Shown: piece by piece, positions 44,339 to 53,360 of the stretch
Layout of the letters: each line of letters starts with the position of its first letter
Numbering within the stretch: position 1 is the stretch's first letter
From: Clostridium scatologenes
GTDB lineage: Bacteria > Bacillota > Clostridia > Clostridiales > Clostridiaceae
NCBI RefSeq assembly: GCF_000968375.1
Contig: NZ_CP009933.1
Location: forward strand, 1,302,001 to 1,366,000
DNA: 64,000 bases
Direction: 5' to 3'
Notes under the pieces: model-generated
Seen by the model: the letters and a program-made list of their open reading frames with translations, nothing else
What the model was told of the DNA's origin: nothing
Database searches by the model: none
Translations under genes and position numbers: made by a program

Positions 44339-45327
44339 TAAAATCCTCCTATTCTAGCAATTTTTATTTGTTCGGCCATAGGATACCAAAGCCATTTATT
44401 CCAGTCATGTATGTTTTTATGGTGTAAGTTAAGTGAAAAATTTGCAAGCAATAATTGTGTGTTATAATCTAGAATATTAAATATTTCTAAAAGTTTAATT
44501 TCTTCTTTTCTTAATGGTTTTAATATTTTACCTGTGTTTGTGGATACTGCAACACAAAGATATTTGGCATGTAAAATAACTTCATATGGAATTGGGTTGC
44601 TGCATTGTTGAAAACTTTCGCCAGTAAAGTGTAAAAATAAAAAATTTTTTTCAAACCAATTTAGGAAGTATAAATAATAATTATTTTTATCCGTATGCTT
44701 AAATGTATTTATACCAGGTATAAAGTTTAGCAGCTTTTTTGAAATCTCAACATCTTTTGAATCTTCAGATTGAAGACGTTCTGCAATTAAAATTAAACTT
44801 TTGGGATCACCACATTCAAAAAAAGCCCAAACTAAGTTATGAATAAGAGATTTTTTTTTATATCTTTTAAAAATCATATCTGCTATTAAAGGTAAAACGG
44901 TTTTATCTCTGTATATTTTTGTTAAAAGTATTGCAGAAGTATCTAAAATTTCATCAAATTCATTATTCATACCATCATCTATAGAGCCAGTTGTTAGCAT
45001 CCATTTTAAAACAGAATTAATACCCTGTATATAATCTGAATATAGGTATTCTGTATTTTTAAAACTTTTTTTACCAGTGCATATTTCATGAGTGATTTCT
45101 AAAGCAATTTTATTCCTTAAGTTTAATTTATTAAATATGTTTAATTCTTCAATTTTATTTTTAAGTATAAATAGAGAAGCAAAATTTAAATTTTCGTTAT
45201 TAATTAAGTTTAGAGATTCTTTAGTATTGTTTTGAAATGATTTATGAAAAAAGTTACTTAAGCCATTACTTTCGTTATTAAGCCTAATTTTATCTAATGG
45301 ATTTAGAGTATCAAAATTATTTATCAT
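44338..45327 (-). CDS. Unknown protein translationally coupled to tgl, 329 residues
   Basis: Not recognised. It is a soluble, probably all-helical protein with HEAT-like hydrophobic spacing (LLTKIYRDKTVLPLIADMIF, LVWAFFECGDPKSLILIAER), no signal peptide and no catalytic motif I can identify. The C-terminus has clustered aromatic residues (HDWNKWLWYPMAEQIK). The start follows AAAGGAG. It is divergent from the collagen-like gene. Its stop overlaps the tgl start by one base, so it is likely a sporulation protein working with Tgl, for instance as scaffold or regulator. Confidence 0.75.
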   Translation of the reverse strand: MINNFDTLNPLDKIRLNNESNGLSNFFHKSFQNNTKESLNLINNENLNFASLFILKNKIEELNIFNKLNLRNKIALEITHEICTGKKSFKNTEYLYSDYIQGINSVLKWMLTTGSIDDGMNNEFDEILDTSAILLTKIYRDKTVLPLIADMIFKRYKKKSLIHNLVWAFFECGDPKSLILIAERLQSEDSKDVEISKKLLNFIPGINTFKHTDKNNYYLYFLNWFEKNFLFLHFTGESFQQCSNPIPYEVILHAKYLCVAVSTNTGKILKPLRKEEIKLLEIFNILDYNTQLLLANFSLNLHHKNIHDWNKWLWYPMAEQIKIARIGGF

Positions 45328-45562
45328 TATATGGAAAACTCCTTTCTGAAAGTAAAATTCATATCAATAATATTTATAATTTAAACTTTAAGTTTAGAAG
45401 ATTTTTTTGTCTTTTATTTAGATAAATGTATAAATTTTATTCAGTTTGTTAAAAATTATTTGAGCTATGTTCCCAATTTACCTAATCTATCATAAATTAT
45501 ATTAAAGAAAAATCCTATTAGAGGATTAATCTTTATTTTCACCATAGGAGGTAAATTGATTT

Positions 45563-47798
45563 ATGAAAAAGCATAGTAAAAAATGCTATCCATGCAAAAA
45601 TAGAGAAAATGAAGATAAATGTTTAAAAGATGCACATAGGTTTGAAAAAGATTGTGAATGCAATTTAAATATTACTTGTTGTGGGGAAGAAGGAGAAAGA
45701 GGTCCAAGAGGAAAGAGAGGAAGAAAAGGAGAAACGGGAGATCCAGGCGAACAAGGTGAAAGAGGCAGAAGAGGAAAGAGAGGACATCGTGGCTGTATGG
45801 GAGAAACAGGTCCAAGAGGAAAGAGAGGCAGAAAAGGAGAAGAAGGAGATCCAGGTGAAATGGGACCTCAAGGACCAGAAGGAATACAAGGGTCCACAAG
45901 GAGAGCAAGGAGACCCAGGCGAACAAGGTGAAAGAGGTAGAAGAGGAAAGAGAGGACATCGTGGCTGTATGGGAGAAACAGGTCCAAGAGGACAGAGAGG
46001 CAAAAAAGGAAAAAAAGGAGATCCAGGTGAAATGGGACCTCAAGGACCACAAGGAATACAAGGTCCACAAGGAGAGCAAGGAGATCCAGGAGAACAAGGT
46101 GAACGAGGCGAAAGAGGAAAAAGAGGAAAAAGAGGACATCATGGATATATAGGACATATAGGTCCAAGAGGACAAAAAGGAAAAAGAGGAGAACAAGGAC
46201 ATCCAGGTGAAATAGGTCCTCAAGGACCACAAGGAATACAAGGTCCACAAGGAGAACAAGGAGACCCAGGAGAACAAGGTGAACGAGGTGAAAGAGGTAG
46301 AAGAGGAGAGCGAGGACATCGAGGTGATATAGGTGAAAGAGGTGCAAGAGGAAAAAGAGGAAAAAGAGGAGATCAAGGAGATATAGGTGAAATAGGTCCT
46401 CAAGGACCACAAGGTCTACAAGGTGCACAAGGTTAACAAGGAGAACCAGGAGATCAAGGTGAACGAGGTGAAAGAGGAAAAAGAGGAAATCGAGGACATC
46501 GTGGTTATATAGGTGAAAGAGGTACAAGAGGAAAGAGAGGACGTAAAGGAGATGAAGGAGATCCAGGTCCACTAGGACCTCAAGGACCACAAGGTATACA
46601 AGGTCCACAAGGAGAACAAGGAGATCCAGGCGAACAAGGTGAAAGAGGCAGAAGAGGAAAGAGAGGACATCGTGGTTATATAGGAGAAAGAGGTCCAAGA
46701 GGAAAGAGAGGCAGAAGAGGAGAAGAAGGAGATCCAGGTGAAATGGGACCTCAAGGACCACAAGGAATACAAGGTCCACAGGGAGAACAAGGAGATCCAG
46801 GCGAACAAGGTGAAAGAGGCAGAAGAGGAAAGAGAGGGCATCGTGGTTATATAGGAGAAAGAGGCCCAAGAGGAAAGAGAGGCAGAAGAGGAGAAGATGG
46901 AGATCCAGGTGAAATGGGACCTCAAGGACCAGAAGGAATACAAGGCACACAGGGAGAGCAAGGAGATCCAGGCGAACAAGGTGAAAGAGGCAGAAGAGGA
47001 AAGAGAGGACATCGTGGTTATATAGGAGAAAGAGGTCCAAGAGGAAAAAGAGGACATCGTGGCTGCATGGGAGAAAGAGGTCCGAGAGGAAAGAGAGGCA
47101 GAAAAGGAGAAGAAGGAGATCCAGGTGAAATAGGACCACAAGGAATACAAGGTCCACAGGGAGAGCAAGGAGATCCAGGAGAAAGAGGAGAAAGAGGAAA
47201 AAGAGGACATCGTGGTTATATAGGAGAAAGAGGCCCAAGAGGTAAGAGAGGACATCGTGGAAGAAAGGGAAGAAGAGGAGATCCAGGACCATCAGGTGAA
47301 TTAGCTCAATGCCCATGTATTAAACAAATAAGAAATATATTAGAGCAGATAATAAAACTATATCCAACATCGACGATTACTGTAAATTATGAAAATAGTG
47401 GATCAGCATCAGGAATACCTGTTGAATTGCTTCCAAAAGGAAAAGATAGTAGTATTTTTGTATTAGAAAATTGTGAAGGAAATATAACTCATAGAATCGA
47501 TATTTGTAAGATAGCATCTATAGTTTTAGGTGGAAAAGATTCTTTTATTAAGAATAATGGAAATGTTAAAATAAAATTTTTAGAAAAACCACTTGATTGT
47601 AATTCAAATAACAGTGCTGATTTTGAGTCAAATTTAAGAAGAATTTTCATGGAATTGGCAAAAACAGGACAAGAGGTTATAGTAAGAGCAGGTGGAATAG
47701 ATCTAGAACAACAGTCAGTAATTATAGCAGCTTATGGAGTGACTTTATTAGGATGCAATGCAATAGTATCTAATTGTTATGTAGAGGATATTAAGTAA
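45563..47798 (+). pseudogene. Collagen-like spore-surface protein gene with frameshift and nonsense codon
   Basis: The start at 45563 has AGGAGGT upstream. An N-terminal Cys/Lys/Asp-rich region of about 45 residues is followed by more than 500 residues of Gly-X-Y repeats rich in Arg, Lys, Glu and Gln (GPQGEQGDPGEQGERG, RGKRGHRGYIGERGPRG). A non-collagen C-terminal domain of about 160 residues (from CPCIKQIRNILEQIIK) ends at 47798. Two lesions split it: an extra G in GGG at 45890-45892 (paralogous repeats have GG), shifting to the next frame, and a TAA at 46434-46436 where other repeats have GAA. Downstream of it the frame stays open to 47798. Either a decayed gene, a phase-variable state, or sequencing error. 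Confidence 0.85.
45692..47290 (+). repeat. Tandem 171/180-bp repeats encoding collagen triplets
   Basis: The marker AGGACATCGTGG recurs at about 45781, 45953, 46133, 46313, 46493, 46664, 46835 and 47006: spacings of 171 or 180 bases (172 where the frameshift lies), all multiples of nine apart from it. Each unit encodes 57 or 60 residues, that is 19 or 20 Gly-X-Y triplets. Long near-identical blocks make recombination and assembly collapse likely. Confidence 0.9.
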
Positions 47799-47878
47799 AA
47801 AATGATTTTAAAGTATAATGTAATCATTAAAATTTTAGCAAATCTAATAATCAACTGATAATTAAAAATATAAAATTT

Positions 47879-47909
47879 ATAGTGAGGGAAAGCAGCACTC
47901 CCTCACTAT
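47879..47909 (+). terminator. Terminator after the collagen-like gene
   Basis: ATAGTGAGGGA and TCCCTCACTAT pair perfectly around a nine-base loop; T-poor but strong stem. Confidence 0.8.
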
Positions 47910-47987
47910 TTAATGATATTGGGTTAAAATTGAAAGTTAGAATTAAGCATGACTATTAATTAAGTAATACTATAATTTACAACAAAT

Positions 47988-48019
47988 AAAAAACTTCGGA
48001 GAAAAAACCCGAAGTTTTT
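47988..48019. terminator. Bidirectional terminator
   Basis: AAAAAACTTCGG and CCGAAGTTTTT pair around a short loop, giving A/T runs on both strands. It mainly serves the convergent Cys-rich gene at 48075. Confidence 0.8.
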
Positions 48020-48074
48020 ATAGGACTAAGCTAAAGTAATGTTAAGTACTAGACAATTTTAAATAAAGGTTAGG

Positions 48075-48338
48075 CTAGCATCCACATCCACAGCCGCATC
48101 CGCATCCGAAGCTAAAAGGAGAACAAGAATTAAATGGGTAACAGCCAAAGCTTGGGAAGCAGCAACTAGAATAGCATCCCCAATATGGGAAACAACATCT
48201 GCGGCGTCTGTGGTGACCTCTAAAACCTATATCTTCATCTTCAAAATTTTCTTCAGAATTGAAACCTTCATCTTCATCCCTTAAAAAATAAGGATATGGC
48301 ATAGGATAGTAAGGATACATAGGATAATAAGGATACAT
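48075..48338 (-). CDS. Tyr/Pro- and Cys-rich spore-coat-like protein, 87 residues
   Basis: The N-terminus is MYPYYPMYPYYPMPYPYF, the middle acidic (RDEDEGFNSEENFEDED), then GHHRRRRCCFPYWGCYSSCC, and the C-terminus ends FSFGCGCGCGCGC. Such composition is typical of self-assembling coat or morphogenetic proteins, where Tyr and Cys crosslink. The start follows AAGGAAGGAA. No named family is recognised. It is the last member of the spore-surface gene group. Confidence 0.75.
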   Translation of the reverse strand: MYPYYPMYPYYPMPYPYFLRDEDEGFNSEENFEDEDIGFRGHHRRRRCCFPYWGCYSSCCFPSFGCYPFNSCSPFSFGCGCGCGCGC

Positions 48339-48591
48339 TCAAATTCCTTCCTTCAAAAATTATTATAGTATATACTATGCTGTGAGTAGAAAATTGTGAT
48401 TAGAAAAATCATATTATTTCATTAATAAAATATTAAAAATTACTTTATTGAGTTTTTTTTGATTAAGAAGTATAATGTATTTGCAACTGCATAGTATAGT
48501 AATGAAAATACCTAAAGATGGATTTAATAAGAAATTATTCATTTATAGTTTAAAATGTATATAAATACAAGGGAAAGGTAGATGAGGGAAT

Positions 48592-49011
48592 ATGAACATA
48601 GCGTTTTTCTTGACCCCTAAAAATGAAGTGGTTTGTGAAAATATAAATTCAACTATGAGACAAGCTCTTGAGAGAATGGAATACCATAGGTATACAGCTA
48701 TTCCGATTTTAGATGATGATGGAAGATATATAGGTACTCTTACAGAAGGAGATTTACTCTGGAAATTAAAGAATACTAAAAATTTAGATTTTAAAGACAC
48801 AAATAAAATAAAAGTAAATGATATACCAAGAAGGATGATAAATAAACCTGTTCGTATCGATTCTAATATAGAAGATTTATTTTATACTTCTGTGAATCAA
48901 AATTTTGTTCCTGTTGTAGATGATAATGAAATATTTATAGGGATAATAAAGAGAAGTGATATAATAAATTATTGTTATGAAAATTTTTTAAAAATTAAGG
49001 AAATGGTATAG
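48592..49011 (+). CDS. Two-CBS-domain protein
   Basis: A 139-residue protein made of a CBS pair: repeat one (about 8-60) with HRYTAIPILDDDGRYIGTLT and repeat two (about 75-135) with NQNFVPVVDDNEIFIGIIKR. Bateman modules bind adenine nucleotides and regulate partner proteins. No other domain is attached, so partner and ligand are unknown. The start follows GAGGGA. The nearest downstream gene is tspO behind a hairpin. Confidence 0.88.
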   Translation: MNIAFFLTPKNEVVCENINSTMRQALERMEYHRYTAIPILDDDGRYIGTLTEGDLLWKLKNTKNLDFKDTNKIKVNDIPRRMINKPVRIDSNIEDLFYTSVNQNFVPVVDDNEIFIGIIKRSDIINYCYENFLKIKEMV

Positions 49012-49064
49012 TTTACTTAATTAAATAAAAAAGACTAGTATTAAATTTAGTTTATGCATAAAAA

Positions 49065-49097
49065 ACTCCTTAAAACAATATAATTGTTTTAAGGAGT
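49065..49097 (+). promoter_or_regulatory. Hairpin sequestering the tspO ribosome binding site
   Basis: ACTCCTTAAAACAAT (49065-49079) pairs perfectly over 15 bases with ATTGTTTTAAGGAGT (49083-49097) around a three-base loop. The only Shine-Dalgarno sequence of tspO, AAGGAG, lies inside the right arm, seven bases before ATG 49104. It may also act as the terminator of the CBS gene. Confidence 0.75.
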
Positions 49098-49103
49098 GGT
49101 TTT

Positions 49104-49607
49104 ATGATTTTTAGTATATTTAAAGTAAATGGAGATAAAAGTATAGTTAGTCTTATTATAAGCATTATAATAGCAGAGGGGATTGGAATATTTAGTGCTA
49201 TTTTAGGTATGTCTAATTCTAAGACTTATATGAATTTTAATAAACCTTCATTTTCACCGCCAAGTTGGGTGTTTCCTATAGTATGGACTATCTTATTTTT
49301 TCTTATGGCAACAGCTGCTTATAGGATATGGATAAGGGGAAAACAGGGTGAAAATATTACAAAAGCATTAGAATTATATGCTATTCAATTGATGCTAAAT
49401 TTCTTTTGGACAATTATATTTTTTAGATTTAGACTTTATGGGATAGCTTTTTTTGAGTTATTAGTTTTACTGATAGCTATTTTACTGACAACTTTTGAAT
49501 TTTATAGAATTGATAAAGTATCTGCTTATTTAATGATACCATATATAATTTGGGTGTCATTTGCAGGTGTATTGAATTATGCAATATGGATGTTAAATAG
49601 AATATAA
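49104..49607 (+). CDS. tspO: TspO/MBR-family membrane protein
   Basis: A 167-residue tryptophan-rich sensory protein with five membrane helices that binds tetrapyrroles in other bacteria. Family features: KPSFSPPSWVFPIVWTILF after helix one, AYRIWIRG, LMLNFFWTIIFFRF in helix three, and the final AGVLNYAIWMLNR. Translation probably depends on opening of the hairpin at 49065. A good terminator follows. Confidence 0.93.
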   Translation: MIFSIFKVNGDKSIVSLIISIIIAEGIGIFSAILGMSNSKTYMNFNKPSFSPPSWVFPIVWTILFFLMATAAYRIWIRGKQGENITKALELYAIQLMLNFFWTIIFFRFRLYGIAFFELLVLLIAILLTTFEFYRIDKVSAYLMIPYIIWVSFAGVLNYAIWMLNRI

Positions 49608-49620
49608 AAACCTGTTATGA

Positions 49621-49668
49621 AAAGGTATAGAGATTTGAATTTATGCAAATCTTTATATCCTTTTTTTA
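49621..49668 (+). terminator. Terminator after tspO
   Basis: AAAGGTATAGAGATTTG pairs with CAAATCTTTATATCCTTT with G-U pairs and one bulge, followed by a T-run. Confidence 0.85.
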
Positions 49669-49736
49669 TTGGATTAAGATAATTAAAATCCATATTGTAA
49701 TATCAAGTGATTATTGTATATATTAAATATAAATTG

Positions 49737-49770
49737 TTAAGTAGGTAATAATATGGTAAAATCTACTTAA
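49737..49770. promoter_or_regulatory. Operator-like inverted repeat before the ABC exporter genes
   Basis: TTAAGTAG and CTACTTAA are perfect eight-base arms 18 bases apart, 29 bases before the ATPase start. The spacing and position suit a dimeric repressor; no regulator gene is adjacent. Confidence 0.4.
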
Positions 49771-49798
49771 TATTTAAGGAAAGGTTAGGAATGCTTTT

Positions 49799-50578
49799 AT
49801 GAATGAAATTGCCATAACTATAAGAGATTTGAAAATGAATTATGGGGAAAAACAAGTATTAAGAGGAATAGATTTAGATGTATATAAAGGACAAATTGTA
49901 GGATATATAGGACCTAATGGAGCTGGAAAAAGTACAACTGTGAAGATAATGTTAGGACTTTTAGAAGGATATACAGGACAGATAGAAATTTTAGGAAATG
50001 ACATATCAAATGGCAGTGTGGAATATAAAAGAAAAATAGGTTATGTTCCAGAAGTTGCAGAAATATATGATAATCTTACAGCAAGAGAATACTTAACTTT
50101 TATAGGAGAACTATATGGCTTAGATTATGAAGATGTTGAAGAAAAGGGCAGAAAACTTATGAAAGTATTTTCATTAGAGGAAATGTACGATTCTAGAATG
50201 TCATCTTATTCTAAAGGAATGCGTCAGAAAGTATTAATAATATCAAGTTTGCTTCATAATCCGGATATATTATTTTTAGATGAACCTTTAAGTGGGCTAG
50301 ATGCTAACAGTGTTATGGTGGTAAAGGAAATATTAGCAGAGTTAGCATCACAAAATAAAACTATATTTTATTCATCTCATATAATGGATGTAGTTGAAAA
50401 GATAAGCAGCAGAATAATATTGATTAATGGTGGGCAAATAGTTGCTGATGGAAGTTTTGCTGAATTAAAGAATAAATGCAAAGAAGGTTCTTTAGAAGAA
50501 ATATTTAATCAACTTACAGGATTTAATGAACATAGGGAAATAGCTAAGAAATTTGTATCTATAGTTCAAGGAGAGTAG
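49799..50578 (+). CDS. ABC transporter ATPase
   Basis: A 259-residue single ATPase with Walker A GPNGAGKST (about 40), Q-loop VPEVAEIYDNLTARE, signature SYSKGMRQKV (degenerate LSGGQ) and Walker B ILFLDEPLSGLD. This is the CcmA/NatA-like exporter class. It overlaps nothing but ends four bases before the membrane protein gene, so the two form one transporter. Substrate unknown; families of this type export drugs, lantibiotics or ions. Start has AAGGTTAGGA upstream. Confidence 0.93.
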   Translation: MNEIAITIRDLKMNYGEKQVLRGIDLDVYKGQIVGYIGPNGAGKSTTVKIMLGLLEGYTGQIEILGNDISNGSVEYKRKIGYVPEVAEIYDNLTAREYLTFIGELYGLDYEDVEEKGRKLMKVFSLEEMYDSRMSSYSKGMRQKVLIISSLLHNPDILFLDEPLSGLDANSVMVVKEILAELASQNKTIFYSSHIMDVVEKISSRIILINGGQIVADGSFAELKNKCKEGSLEEIFNQLTGFNEHREIAKKFVSIVQGE

Positions 50579-50582
50579 TAAT

Positions 50583-52223
50583 ATGAAAGATTTTAAAGTA
50601 TTAAAATTTTTAGATAGATTTGAAGGTTTCTTTGAAAAAATTGGAGTGGATTACTGTATCATGAGGAAAATACTTCAAGTCAAGTTTATTATGGATGGAA
50701 GAAGAGTTCCTACAGCTATAGGTAATTCCTCAAAAAAGAAAAGTAAAGATGAAAATAATTTTATAAAATCTCTATGGGTCTATGGATTAATTGGGATAAT
50801 TATAATTCCTTTAGTGTGTTTTGGTAAAAACTTTATGTTTCAAATGAGTTTTGTTTTTGGAATATTAATGTTTATGATTATGACTTCTCTAATTTCTGAT
50901 TTTTCTTCTGTGCTTTTAGACATTAGAGATAAAAATATTATAGGATCAAAACCAGTGAACAGTAAAACTTTAAGTATGGCAAAAACTATACATGTACTGA
51001 TTTATATGTTTTTTATTACTATTTTCATTTCTGGACTTGCATTAATAACCTCTTTAATAACTAATGGAATTTTATTTTTTATAATATTTTTGTTTGAAAT
51101 AATTCTTATGGATTTATTTATAGTGGTAATTACTGCTCTATTATATTTATTTATATTAAAGTTTTTTGATGGTGAGAAGTTAAAGGATATGATAAATTAT
51201 ATTCAAATAATTTTATCCATAACCATAGCAGTAGGATATCAATTAATAGGAAGATTGTTCAATTTTGTGAATTTAAATGTAATATTTACTCCAAAATGGT
51301 GGCAATATTTTATAGTTCCAATGTGGTTTGGAGCACCTTTTGAAATGTTGCTGCATAGAAACTATAATATCTATTTTATAATATTTTCAGTACTTGTAAT
51401 AGTTGTTCCTATGATTTCTATAATAGTATATATAAAATTGATACCTGTATTTGAAAGAAATTTACAAAAATTAAACGATAATAGCAAGAAGGCTAAAGGA
51501 GAAAATAAAAAGTTCTTAAATATACTATCAAAAATAGTTTGCACTAATAAACAAGAAAGAATATTTTTTAGATTTGCTTCAGATATGATGAAAAATGAAA
51601 GAGAATTCAAACTTAAAGTTTATCCATCCTTAGGATTTTCTTTGATATTTCCATTTATATTTATGCTTAATGACTTAAAATATAAAGGATGGTCTGGTAT
51701 AGCTTCAAGTAAAATGTATTTGAATATATATTTTTGTGCAATATTGCTTCCTACAGCAGTTATGATGATAAAGTATTCAGGTAAGTATAAAGGTGCTTGG
51801 ATTTATAAAATCATACCTAATAAGGATGTATCAAGCATATTTAAAGGAACTTTAAAAGCTTTTATTGTTAGATTGCTTTTACCTGTGTATTCTATTGAAG
51901 CTGTAATATTTATGGCTATATTTGGAGTTAAAATATTTCCAGATTTAATTTTAGTGTTTTTAAATATAATGTTGTTTACAGTAATGTGTTTTAAAGTTAC
52001 TAAAAAAGCATTACCTTTCTCAGAAGAATTTGGTGTGTCACAAGGAAGTGAAGGTTTGATTGTAATTCCACTTATGATAATACTTGGAGTCCTTGCACTG
52101 ATACATTACAATTATACATCAGTACATTATGGTGTATATGTATTTAGTGTTATTATGTTAGTAGTAAATATTGTTTTGTGGAAAAAAGCATTTAACATAG
52201 ACTTAGAAAAAATAAGTAACTAA
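50583..52223 (+). CDS. ABC transporter membrane subunit
   Basis: A 546-residue integral membrane protein with about 12 hydrophobic segments, starting after a cytoplasmic N-terminal stretch of about 65 residues. Segments include IIIIPLVCFGKNFMF and VVITALLYLFILKFF. It has no ATPase or enzyme motif. Size and pairing with the ATPase fit the large ABC-2-like export permeases of Firmicutes. It is one operon with the preceding gene. Direction of transport is inferred as export from family type. Confidence 0.8.
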   Translation: MKDFKVLKFLDRFEGFFEKIGVDYCIMRKILQVKFIMDGRRVPTAIGNSSKKKSKDENNFIKSLWVYGLIGIIIIPLVCFGKNFMFQMSFVFGILMFMIMTSLISDFSSVLLDIRDKNIIGSKPVNSKTLSMAKTIHVLIYMFFITIFISGLALITSLITNGILFFIIFLFEIILMDLFIVVITALLYLFILKFFDGEKLKDMINYIQIILSITIAVGYQLIGRLFNFVNLNVIFTPKWWQYFIVPMWFGAPFEMLLHRNYNIYFIIFSVLVIVVPMISIIVYIKLIPVFERNLQKLNDNSKKAKGENKKFLNILSKIVCTNKQERIFFRFASDMMKNEREFKLKVYPSLGFSLIFPFIFMLNDLKYKGWSGIASSKMYLNIYFCAILLPTAVMMIKYSGKYKGAWIYKIIPNKDVSSIFKGTLKAFIVRLLLPVYSIEAVIFMAIFGVKIFPDLILVFLNIMLFTVMCFKVTKKALPFSEEFGVSQGSEGLIVIPLMIILGVLALIHYNYTSVHYGVYVFSVIMLVVNIVLWKKAFNIDLEKISN

Positions 52224-52250
52224 ATTTATTTATTGAGGAGGTTTCTATTT

Positions 52251-53120
52251 ATGGAATATGAAGGAATAGTATATAGACCGCCTAGTGAAGCATATAGTTT
52301 AATAATTCAAGTCACTATAGGGTGTTCTCATAATAAATGCAGTTTTTGTAGTATGTATAAGGACAAAAAATTTAGAATAAGAAGTCTGGAGGAAGTCTAC
52401 AAAGATTTGCATGAAGCTAGAAAATTGTATAGTAATGTGGAACGTATATTTTTAGCTGATGGTGATTCATTAGTGCTTAAAACAGAAATGTTAGAAAAAA
52501 TACTGCTGAAAATAAAGAAATTATATCCAGAATGTAAGAGGGTTTCAGCTTATGCTGCTCCAAAGGATATTTTGAGAAAATCTGAAAATGAGCTTGAAAA
52601 CTTAAAAAAACTTGGACTTAAAATGCTATATATGGGAATAGAAAGTGGAGATGATGAAATACTACAAAAAATATGTAAAGGGGTAACATCTGGTGAAATA
52701 ATAGAAGCTGGAAAAAAGGTTAAAAATGTTGGAATAAAACTTTCAGTTACTCTTATTTCAGGTATAGGAGGAAAGTATAAGTGGAAGAAAAATGCATTAG
52801 AATCTGCAAAGATTATAACTTCCATTGATCCTGATTATGTTGGAATTCTAACTCTTTTAGTGGAGCCGGGAACGAAAATGTATGAAGAAGTAAACTCGGG
52901 AAATTTTGAACTGTTAAACCCTAAAGAAATTATGCTTGAAACTTTAGAATTTATAAAAAATATTAATGTAACTAACTGTATTTTTAGAAGCAATCATCCT
53001 TCAAATTATGTAGCATTAAGAGGAACTTTTCCACAAGATAAAGAAAAAATGATTGCTCTAATAGAAGATGTTATAAATGGAAAGTATGAATATAGACCTG
53101 AGAGGTTTAGAGCTTTATAG
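52251..53120 (+). CDS. Radical SAM protein (COG1032-like)
   Basis: A 289-residue radical SAM TIM barrel. The cluster motif is GCSHNKCSFCSMYK, with cysteines spaced CX4CX2C rather than the usual CX3CX2C; this spacing is a family feature in this group. Further blocks: FLADGDSL, GLKMLYMGIESGDDEIL, LISGIGG and SNHPSNYVALRGTFP near the C-terminus. The ATG at 52251 has GAGGAGG upstream. The reaction is unknown. It may be cotranscribed with the exporter genes ahead (28-base gap), and a weak terminator follows. Confidence 0.88.
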   Translation: MEYEGIVYRPPSEAYSLIIQVTIGCSHNKCSFCSMYKDKKFRIRSLEEVYKDLHEARKLYSNVERIFLADGDSLVLKTEMLEKILLKIKKLYPECKRVSAYAAPKDILRKSENELENLKKLGLKMLYMGIESGDDEILQKICKGVTSGEIIEAGKKVKNVGIKLSVTLISGIGGKYKWKKNALESAKIITSIDPDYVGILTLLVEPGTKMYEEVNSGNFELLNPKEIMLETLEFIKNINVTNCIFRSNHPSNYVALRGTFPQDKEKMIALIEDVINGKYEYRPERFRAL

Positions 53121-53184
53121 AACTTTTTATATTCATCATGTTAGTTAAAATCAAGGTGTTTTAGAAAAATAAGAATTTAGAGAT

Positions 53185-53214
53185 GGAGTCATCTAGAAAG
53201 ATGGCTCTACTTTT
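53185..53214 (+). terminator. Weak terminator after the radical SAM gene
   Basis: GGAGTCATCT pairs with AGATGGCTCT (one G-U, one mismatch) around a four-base loop, followed by ACTTTTAT. Confidence 0.55.
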
Positions 53215-53360
53215 ATGCATATAAATAGAATAATAAGTGATTTTATTACTGTACGAGGAAGTATTTATATAAAGTACAATATAAGTTATAATATATAAGG
53301 ATATTCTAGAAATAGAAGTTTAATATAGTTTATATAAAGTTTTAATTTAGAGGGATAAAA

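Noticed and set aside
45692..47290. Regular repeats that might be taken for a CRISPR array
   Set aside because: Units are 171-180 bases, fully in frame with Gly-X-Y coding, and have no unique spacers or cas genes nearby.
45868..47316. 482-residue Leu/Phe/Val-rich open frame antisense to the collagen-like gene
   Set aside because: It results from the absence of stops in the reverse complement of Gly-X-Y codons (GGA/CAA/AGA). It has repeat periodicity identical to the sense strand and no start context.
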